DNA from: Papaver somniferum
Taxonomy: Eukaryota; Streptophyta; Magnoliopsida; Ranunculales; Papaveraceae
NCBI RefSeq assembly: GCF_003573695.1
Contig: NC_039362.1
Span: forward strand, 116,353,120 to 116,417,119
Length of the DNA stretch: 64,000 bases
Direction: 5' to 3'
Shown here: positions 56,211 through 64,000 of the stretch, one piece after another
How positions within the stretch are numbered: position 1 is the first letter of the stretch
Layout: every line of letters starts with the position of its first letter
The notes under the pieces: generated by a model
Databases searched by the model: none
What the model was told of the DNA's origin: nothing
What the model saw: the letters and a program-made list of their open reading frames with translations, nothing else
Made by a program: the position numbers and the translations under genes

Positions 56211-58189
56211 TACTCCCCCTGAAGAATGACTTCTTAAAGCGATTGGTGGTGCAAATATTATATAGCCTTCAGAAAACTGCTTTACCATTTGTAGTTTATG
56301 GAGGAATGACTGCAGGTATTGCGCCGAGTGCACCACTAGCAATGTACACCTCGCATTTAAATCCTCCATCATTGCACAACAAATTCAATTTTCCGCTTCA
56401 GGCATAACAATGAAAGGCCTTTTGTAAACTCATAAATACCGTAGAATCAATTTCAGCCTCTAAAAGGTAACCTGCAAAACAAAAGTTAGAACATAACAAG
56501 ATAATGCATGCATTATATTCGTATATGGTACTTCTGGACCATAAAGTATTATTTTTACGTACGTATCAGATAGATCGATCACTTCCCACTTTTGGGAATC
56601 ACATAGTATAGTGTTAACTTTAGTGGCATAATAAGTATTACCAGTATCAAAAATTTGATACTCTAGTCTGTGTTGGCATATTCTCGAACTTTTGGCCGAG
56701 AGATATTTCAATTTCAACGAGATCTCATAGTTTAGTTCAAGCGTGGATTTTAGCGCTACTAAGGGCTCTTTAAGAAACCAAAAATGATATCATCATTTCA
56801 TCCGGATTTTAACCTTATACCAAGAACATAAAATACACAAAGGATTGTTCATAAATTTCTCCTCTTCAAGTTGGTGATTATTGCTTGATTTCAAGCCTGA
56901 CATAGTTCATAGAGTCATGTGGCTGCCTGAGTCAGAAAACTCGAGTCCTTTAGGGATTCAAGGAATCACCAATCATAAGTCGTATCAAGATGCAATCTGA
57001 GTCCTTCAGGGACTACCACGCTAAAAGTGCACCAACGTTAGGAGAATACTTTTACTTTTTACAAAACCAATCTCGGGTTCAGCAGAAAAACCCTCAAATC
57101 GTACTTAAAACGATTATATTACTCTCTCTGCGCTTTATCTCAAACATTAACCTGTAACATTCAGGCCTCACAATTTTAAGGTGTGAGTCGGATCCGATAT
57201 TTTGCGCTTTTTGGAGATATTCCATCCTCTGTCTTAGTTTGAGGAAATAGATTATATGCCTACCAATCACAATGTTGATGTTCCTTTGCAGAGAGGTACA
57301 CAACCACTGTTGTAAATAGTAATCGACAATCATATAGATCCCACACAGTCCTCTAATGCATGCATACTCAGCAAAATTTTCACAGACTGGTACCAGCGCC
57401 ACTTCAGGGGCTTTATCATCTCCTCATCTTCAATAAGGAGTTTCAAATTTAGAGAATGTGGATCGTATTCTGATAGTCTCCACGAGCACTATCTGTAGTC
57501 TCTCTTCAAGAGCACTACGTATTATAAGAGTGATCAGAATCTATTTTGCGAGGCATATATGAGGCTGTCACCCTTGCCTCAAGCGTGTCTTAATACACGA
57601 CTTGGTCACTGCGAGATGCATAATTTAACCTGCTGTGACAACTTCTCATGTCTGCATTCTCAAGCAAGTGACAAATAATATTTTCCCGGAGCTACTGCAG
57701 TTATGAGTAATCTCCAACACCTCAATTACATCCAATATCTTGGTGTGAGAAAACGAACTGAGATAGTTTCACGCCAATCTCTAGTGGAAGCTAAACTTTG
57801 TTTGATCAGGGTAAACACTTAGTCAGATAACCTATTCAATTGTCGACATTGTTTACTACAACCTTTAGGTGGTTCTTGTCATCTCCATGACTTAAAGGGG
57901 AAGCCCTTAAGGTTGTCGACATAATACGTGCCATCTTCAGATGGTAGTCTTTCTCCCCCTGGTTTAGGCGGGAAAAACCTTTTTAGGTTATCATAATTTG
58001 CACCATCCTATTTTGGTGACATATCTCCCTGGTTAAAATGGGAGAACCTTAAAGCTTATCAACCTTCCTCACGCCAACTTCTGGTGGCAGGTTATCATGC
58101 CAACTTCTGGTGGCAGGTTTTCTGTACTTTCCTATTAAGTCCATTTATCCTGATGGTTTGCCTTCAGTTGGTGTTATATCGAGCATAAA
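56211..58189 (-). other. No gene seen; degenerate copia internal region
   Basis: This is where RT and RNase H would be expected on the minus strand, but no conserved motif was found. It holds a 25-bp direct repeat (gccaacttctggtggcaggtt) at 58074 and 58099, and ggagaacc-type repeats at 57955-58050. Confidence 0.5.
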
Positions 58190-59108
58190 TAGCACATGTG
58201 CACGCTCAACATGGTATATTTGAGTTCGTTGATTGCTCGACCAACATCTTAGCAAACACAAGACACCATCCAGTGGATGCGTCTATCAATACCGTAATGT
58301 ATTGAAAATCGTCCATAGTGTAGGGTGAATAACCCCTACAAATGCCACCTTTATCCTTTAGAGGGATTAATGTTGGTGATTCAGCAATGGATTACCATAA
58401 TGCTAATGTTAATGCAATTTAATAACTAATCGTCTCAGAGACCAATAACACAATTTACATCCTCATCTAATAGAATCTTCAGGTTCTGTAAAGGATGTCT
58501 ATGAGCATTTTGAATCGTCTACTCATTTTAGTAGAACTTTGGTGTCCATAACGGCCATGCCTGAGCATGAAAAATTGAGGTCATTAAGCTTCTGGCTAAT
58601 GACACTGTGAGATTCTACGGATATAATTTTCATATGACACACCCTATAAAAGAGAGAGCCTCAAGCTTCTCTAAACGTGCTTCTGGCACAAAAACTCCAT
58701 AAAAATGCTCATTTATCGTTTCAAGATGGTAACGCCAAATATTCTCAAAAACTCAACAGAATTCTTCAGAAATCCTGAATACTATTCAGCGTAGTTTTTA
58801 CACCACCAGAACGATATATGCTCTACCAGAGGCGTCTATCATATTGTTCGAACCAGAAATGGTATTTCATATTTCTCAAAACCTTTACAAGGTTACATTA
58901 GTGGTTCAAATTTTATTTTATTTTTGTTTGTTGTTCCACTGTCTTTGAGACATACATCTCCATCGTCCATATCTTTACTGGATATATTACTTCTGGAATC
59001 CATATCCTTTGTAGACGAGAGAAAAATAGTAGAGCCATTAACAAAAACATTTGGTAACCATGGGCTACTTCGGGAACCCAAAATTTTATGGCTATTCCTG
59101 AAATCCAA
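58190..59108 (-). pseudogene. Copia pol remnant: protease motif, pre-integrase, integrase start
   Basis: Minus strand, in order. 59108-58893: MDDGDVCLKDSGTTN carries the aspartic protease DSG motif of plant copia elements. Near 58730: LLSFENIWRYHLET. Near 58510: NAHRHPLQNLKILLDED, which matches the pre-integrase GHPLKN..IL signature. 58350-58190: a stretch reading as MDDFQYITVLIDASTGW, the start of the integrase core. Stops and frameshifts separate the blocks. Confidence 0.7.
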
Positions 59109-60017
59109 ATATTTCGATAGACCACTTCTGGAATCTATTTTACAGATTACTGCTGAAACCCATAAATTTTAGGATTATTACAGAAAGGCACAAAATATAT
59201 GTTCGACTGCTTCAGGAGTCGACAACATATCATGGATTGCTTCTGGAATCCATTAATTACAAAAATAAGCAAAGAAACAAAACTTAGAACAAAGGACAAA
59301 CATCAAAATACATATGGTACTAATACAATATCAACAAATCTCCATTTTATCGTCACCTTCGGGGTCGACGAAATATTAATTTACAAGTGTGCAACAATGG
59401 ATACGCTCTGAAAAAATTGCCTTAATATCGCAGGTCACTCCATGGACCGCTAATAAAAAAAACGACTAGCACTTTGTAACGGGTCACTTCTGGGACCGAC
59501 CAGCTAGCAGAACGCACTTTTGCATCCATACTATGCTACAAAATATTCCAGCTTCTGGTGGAATTATTTCAAAATTTCTGGAGATTATCAAGTTTACGCC
59601 ATCCTTCAGGGATGCAGCAATTTCTCGCTTTACCGGCATTAAAACCGTAGTACCATAACAAAAAGATAAAATGGAGAATTATTATCAAAATTCACGGAGT
59701 TGCGATTCTCACCTTCCTACATTTACCAGGAAATACAAATCAAAATATATATCAGGTTGATATATATATGCGCCTTAATTAGGATAAAGTTCAATTTAAC
59801 TGTACAAATCGAAACTTTAATCCGTTATGGTATCCTGACCACAACAAAAATTATATAAGTAAGTACAAAGTTAAAATCATATTTAATGAAAATAAAACAC
59901 GAAGAATGAGGGAAGGAAAAATAATAATCTCCGCCGATTATAGATATTGCTCCCGCTAGATCCTTTAATCGATCAAACGAACACACCGCATCTATCGAGC
60001 AATTCGAGCTGATAACG
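59109..60017 (-). other. Copia gag/leader region, degenerate, with ttctggaatcca repeats
   Basis: Repeated (a/c)cttctgg(a/g)a(a/t)cc motifs between 58985 and 59500. The leader 60017-59900 begins at the primer-site side. No intact gag. Confidence 0.5.
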
Positions 60018-60447
60018 TGTTACGAAGTCACAGTACATATTAGTCATCCAGTTCATTGAGATCAACCTCTAGCCCACTCTAATATTACCACTAGAGTAGT
60101 AGGTTCAACAAATGACACGAACTAAGATAACTAATTAAGATACATAAATTAAAGAAGTTGAATGGACACAGAGAAGAGGATATATGGGAACTGACGAATT
60201 GTATTCCCTTCTTATCTTATTGATTTTGTTAAGTCTCTCAGACCATTACAACAGACCACCAAGATGGATATATATAGGTGTTGTTACAAAACACTAATGT
60301 GCCACGTTTGTAGTTAACGTGTCACGGTACATCAACGTTTTTCTGCTGATGTTTATCCACTTGGGATTAATTGACCAAGTCAATACACTATCCACGAAAG
60401 ACTGGAATATTCTCGATGGTGGGCCACCGGTCTATGTTTACACAACA
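60018..60447 (-). mobile_element. 5' LTR of minus-strand copia element
   Basis: 430 bp, followed by GTATT at 60448-60452. Confidence 0.9.
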
Positions 60448-60452
60448 GTATT

Positions 60453-61021
60453 TTGGTTCTTTTGTTTTTAGAGTGACATGGATCTAGTTAATTGCAATTG
60501 TTTGTAGCATGATTTTTGAATTCATTTTCCCATTTTAGTTTATCTCAGTACGTAGCCTTTAGTCATAAGTGGCATCGCATTTCCTTTCTTTTAGTTTTTC
60601 TTAGTCGAGCTTTGTCTGTAGCTTTTTTTTTTCTTTCCCAATTGAATTTGTCTATAGTTGCATATTTAGGATATCTTAATTTGTTAGTTGTAGGTCATTA
60701 GTCGTCCACCCACCAGTTTATATAATCCCCATTAGTGTTAGCCGTAGTTTTTACTTTTCTGTCATTTCGAGTCAGCTGCATCTGTAGCCAGTGGTGTTTC
60801 GTAACAAAGTTTGTACGCCTGTTAGATTTCTTAGTTTAGTCGGAGCATATTACCATTTGTAGTTTGTTATCAGTTAGCATCCAATTGTGAATAATTTAGC
60901 ATAAATTAGATTTGTAGTTTTTCATAAAATTTGCATATATAAATTAAGCATTAGAATCGTATTATATAATTTGGTTCCGCTAGTTCTCATCACCCTGCAT
61001 CTCATTGAATTGGTTCCCCAT

Positions 61022-61071
<50 letters not shown>

Positions 61072-61362
61072 AAGGTTACTTTCATTATTTCCTTGCTTTA
61101 TATGCATACTTTTGGTTATTGAAAATCTCTTTGAGCAACCAGGTACCTGCAATAGCGTTGTGCAAAACCAGAAAAAGGAGCAGCACACATTTGTCGGTCG
61201 TGCCTACAGCCAATACTGTACGGCGGCACTGTGGTGCTGATGTACAAGCCAAAGGAAACGAGAAGAAAAAGGACCACCACAATTTGTGGTAGCGCCTAAA
61301 CCCGGTTCTATACCGGTGGTATCATTCTTGAACCCTGTTATGTTTGAATTTTGTGGATAATA
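60453..61362 (+). other. Second gypsy element, internal region continued
   Basis: Same T-rich, tagtt-rich leader style as 53916-54811. From about 61140 the text becomes more protein-like (caaaaccagaaaaaggagcag), perhaps a gag start, but no frame is convincing. It ends where the CACTA element begins. Confidence 0.45.
61026..61065. repeat. AT dinucleotide microsatellite
   Basis: About 20 AT units without interruption. Confidence 0.95.
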
Positions 61363-61399
61363 CACTAGTGGAAAACAACCGATTTAAGATAGTCGCGTA

Positions 61400-61560
61400 G
61401 TGTCGTTCTAACAAGTTAAACGACACTTTCAAATTGCAGCTGAAAGTGTCGTAGATTTAGTGTCTTTTTCTGGAACGACACTTTCAGATTGCCCCTAAAT
61501 TACGATACTACCAGACTGCCGCTAAGCACGACACCTAGATTACGTCGTAGATTTGATTTA
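61400..61560. repeat. CACTA subterminal repeats
   Basis: (a)cgacactttca(a/g)att occurs at about 61424 and 61478, and its complement at about 61440, with shorter forms at about 61500-61540. Such motifs bind CACTA transposase. Confidence 0.75.
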
Positions 61561-61624
61561 TTTTAATATTAAAAAAATAAGTCAGATTTAGCTGGCTGAC
61601 TCCGGTTATTCTGACTAGGCGGAA

Positions 61625-61790
61625 AGAATTCTGATTCAAATTCAAATTCAAATTATACTAAAATGAAACTCAAATTACACTGAAATTCAAATGACAATTC
61701 AAATGAAATAACTAAAATTCTCAAATTCAAATGAAAATTAATAGTAAAATACTAAAATTCAAATTTCATATCAAATGACAGCTGCATTAC
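61625..61790. repeat. ATTCAAA simple-sequence tract
   Basis: attcaaattcaaattcaaat at the start, then looser repeats with aaatgaaat. Low complexity, non-coding. Confidence 0.75.
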
Positions 61791-61853
61791 ATTGAACTGT
61801 ACTCATAAATTTACTCCAAAATTATTAAAAAAAATGGATTCAACTCCCAATTA

Positions 61854-61968
61854 TTAAGGTTTCTTAAAGAGAGGTGATACAAGTCCTAAAACTTTCAACA
61901 ACAATTTCAGTAACATTTTACCAAGAACTTCTCCTTCTATGCCTTCAATATCAGGTGGACGGTTTTTC
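61854..61968 (-). CDS. Possible last exon of a CACTA-borne gene
   Basis: A minus-strand frame encodes PPDIEGIEGEVLGKM, a leucine/lysine-rich stretch and FKKP before a TAA. No family is recognised. It could be the C-terminus of a transposase or accessory protein, or chance. Confidence 0.2.
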
Positions 61969-63317
61969 CATTAGTTTATGTCAAGAATTGTAAGATGTAG
62001 ATTTGCCTTCGTGACCGTACAGTTCTAATATTCATAGGTATGCTACAAAAGGATTTCCTTCTGCAAGCAAGAAAACATAAGGAAAGTTCAATATATAATG
62101 GATATAAGACATTAAAGATCAGCAAATATACTAGTCTAGTATAGAAATACAGAGATATCTTGACCAATACAACAGTCCAATCAGTTGACATCACTCGTTA
62201 GCTTTCTTTAGAATAGGGAGACTGTGAATGACAAACATGATTATACATCTGATCCTATATGAGAATGATATATAACAAGATAAAATTACCAGATGTAGAG
62301 CATCTCTCAATTGTACCAACAAAGGTTGCAACACCATTCAACATGTGTCTTACGAAAAGATAGTCAACAAACACTTCAGAGTTGGAAAAAGACTAACCTT
62401 TTGCACGGCATAATCATTGATTAGTGGACCATGTACAGATAAAACAATAATTATACATCATTGAGCATTCGAATCTACAACACCGTTCTAGACAGTTAAA
62501 AAAGCAAGAGGAAACCAACCAGTCAAATATTGGTCCTTGTGAACCGCATGTTACTTTCAAAAATATAGACGAGAATAAAATGAACATCATTAATAGAATT
62601 TATATTTTGTTTGCACTTAAAACTATCATGGCAACAGACAAGACAAATGAGTTGCTAAAAGAACAATTATAAGATCAACATCCACCAGAATGATTTCCAA
62701 GGCCTCGAAACCGTCAGACCGTAGATACATGCATTTGGCCTGACTTCAGCTATTATAATACTTGAGAAAGATGGTTTGCAGGACTACTCCATAATTGAGC
62801 TTATAACTAGTAACAGATGTGATTTAAGACATATGTAGAAACCTTGTGTTACCTGAAGTGATGTAATATCAGTATGGAATGATTTTATCCTATCTGATTT
62901 TGCATTTTCGCTTCCTTGAGTATGAGTTTTGAGACTCTTGACTTTTCATTAACAAAAACCCTGGGATTTCTACACGACTGTCCACTTTCTTTTTAAATTC
63001 ATCCTTGTTGTCTCTCAATTCTTTCTACAAATCACCTGAATAATAATCACATTACTAACTCAAAAATTAACAATCTTTGAATAAAGCAACAGTGAAACAA
63101 GCCACTTACAACATCTACATTATATGTCAGGGATTCATCATTTGGACTCGAAAGCATGAAAACGATACTCAGAACAATGCTCTCAGCCTGTAGATTAGAT
63201 GTGTAAAAACAAATTTAAGGAAGAATATGCTAAAGGAGTACAGTTTTGAGCTTAAACACAATGACTGGCTAAAAAAGTCAGTCATGGATTGCTAACCTTA
63301 GGACCAAGCTGGCAGGC
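61969..63317. other. CACTA interior, no gene identified
   Basis: AT-rich. A minus-strand stretch around 63030-62900 has a splice-acceptor-like ttattcag and then charged helical sense (ELRDNKDEFKKKVD). Not enough for a gene call. Confidence 0.3.
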
Positions 63318-64000
63318 TGATAGACACATTTTTATGTCTAATTTGATCTCAATACTTTATATTAGTGGCACTCGATTTTGATGTTTTATGTATTTGTAGG
63401 CATTTTTTGGGAAATAAACATTTTTGGAGAAATCGGCTCGAAAAGTTGCTAAAGGCACCTCCGGAGGACACCTGCTATTCGGACCCCCATTTTAGATAAG
63501 GGGTACCCTAGTGATAAGGGGCATCCATCGCTATTTGCACCCTGGATCTACTATTTCCACTCCGAGGCTAAGTGCACCCCTACTCTGGTTAGGGGGTGCA
63601 CCTTCTTCATTTTCAGAAAACCAGATTTTGCCGGGAAAAGTGCACAGTTTACTACCAGATTAGGGTTCGAGTTTTGGGCCATTTCTGAAGAGATTGAATT
63701 GCTGAATTTAATAGCATAAGCCTGTTATGGATAAACAAAGATGGTATGGGTGTTTGATTGGGCCGGAATTGGCTAAATCGTCGTGTTGAAACTAAAAAGG
63801 GGAGGACATAAAACTCGGGTTTTCTGTTGTTGAAGCCGTGAGATTTTGGGAAGATTTTGTGGGTTTTGTTTCATGGATTTGGACTTGTATAACCCTGTTA
63901 AGACAAAACAGGTCAGGTAACCCGGTTGGTTTGAAGAAAGAAAGAAGTTTCCTCGATGTTTCAATCAAACAAGGAGACGTGAAATATTCACGATGGTTTT
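63318..64000 (+). mobile_element. Start of another gypsy LTR (Tat/Ogre-like), runs off window
   Basis: TGATAGACACATTTTTATGTC...ttatattagtggcactcg is a typical Tat-branch LTR start. The LTR end is not in the window and no polypurine tract precedes it, so it is a 5' or solo LTR inserted in the CACTA element or adjoining DNA. Confidence 0.6.

Larger units (their letters stand above)
54812..60447 (-). mobile_element. Ty1-copia element, minus orientation, decayed
   Basis: Identical-length LTRs of 430 bp (54812-55241, 60018-60447) start TGTTACGAAG and end TTACACAACA. The orientation is minus: the polypurine tract (plus actcccccttgg) abuts the left LTR, and the primer-site side (gagctgataacg, complement cgttatcagctc) abuts the right LTR. 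A minus-strand pol remnant lies at 58190-59108. RT and RNase H were not found. The LTRs differ at only a few positions, so insertion is fairly recent although the interior is degenerate. Confidence 0.9.
52144..61362 (+). mobile_element. Second Ty3-gypsy element, 5' LTR and internal region
   Basis: 5' LTR 52144-53891, primer site at 53898, then internal sequence to 54811, resuming at 60453 after a copia insertion. It meets a CACTA end at 61363. No 3' LTR in the window and no convincing coding sequence. Confidence 0.7.
61363..63317 (+). mobile_element. CACTA-type DNA transposon, left end and part of interior
   Basis: CACTAGTGGAAAACAACC at 61363 is a typical CACTA terminus. It is followed to 61560 by subterminal repeats in both orientations (acgacactttca, tgaaagtgtcgt). 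No matching right end is seen before the LTR at 63318. Confidence 0.75.

Noticed and set aside
61005..61292. A 95-codon frame starting with an Ile/Tyr run
   Set aside because: The start is translation of the AT microsatellite. The remainder is too short to place.

Overview
This is plant nuclear DNA, AT-rich and almost wholly made of transposable elements. Plant origin is shown by Ty1-copia and Ty3-gypsy LTR elements with tRNA-Met-type and tRNA-Asp-type primer sites, plant L1 LINEs with a terminal RNase H, a CACTA end, and fragments of two plant genes (VPS13 and EMSY-LIKE). A eudicot is likely, possibly Papaveraceae, but the species cannot be fixed from the sequence. I see no intact host protein gene, no tRNA or rRNA gene and no CRISPR.

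Left nest (1-33546). An L1 LINE (+ strand) is interrupted by a copia LTR, which is interrupted by an outer copia element (right LTR 25159-27655), which is interrupted by an Athila-like gypsy element (1312-24236, target duplication CATGA), whose 5' LTR is interrupted by an inner copia element (2579-9740, target duplication CATAC). Inside the gypsy element, 10010-18658 is a tandem array with a period of about 1905 bp. It has five minimal internal domains separated by four chimeric LTRs of exactly 877 bp each. In each chimeric LTR about 820 bp of gypsy LTR is replaced by the last 142 bp of the inner copia LTR. A 2497-bp solo copia LTR (minus) lies further right in the same LINE.

Middle (33547-40343). 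Low-information DNA, then a broken copy of the VPS13 C-terminal exons on the minus strand. A possible non-VPS13 first exon and TATA box lie about 1.1 kb upstream, across an intron-like stretch holding 187-bp tandem repeats. An L1 ORF1 fragment follows.

Second LINE (40344-50339, minus). A near-complete L1 (ORF1, endonuclease, RT, zf-RVT, RNase H) carries three DNA-transposon insertions with target duplications: a 275-bp MITE and two related TIR elements, one of 2696 bp holding an EMSY-LIKE gene fragment and its 1502-bp deletion derivative.

Right nest (50638-64000). A copia LTR is truncated by a second gypsy element (LTR 52144-53891). That element holds a decayed minus-strand copia element (54812-60447, 430-bp LTRs, target duplication GTATT) and meets a CACTA end at 61363. 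Another LTR begins at 63318 and runs off the window.

The coding parts are gag-only or broken pol remnants, so no element here looks autonomous. The most notable points are the chimeric-LTR array, an LTR module shared between copia and gypsy elements whose three motif slots are exchanged together, and the two gene-fragment captures.
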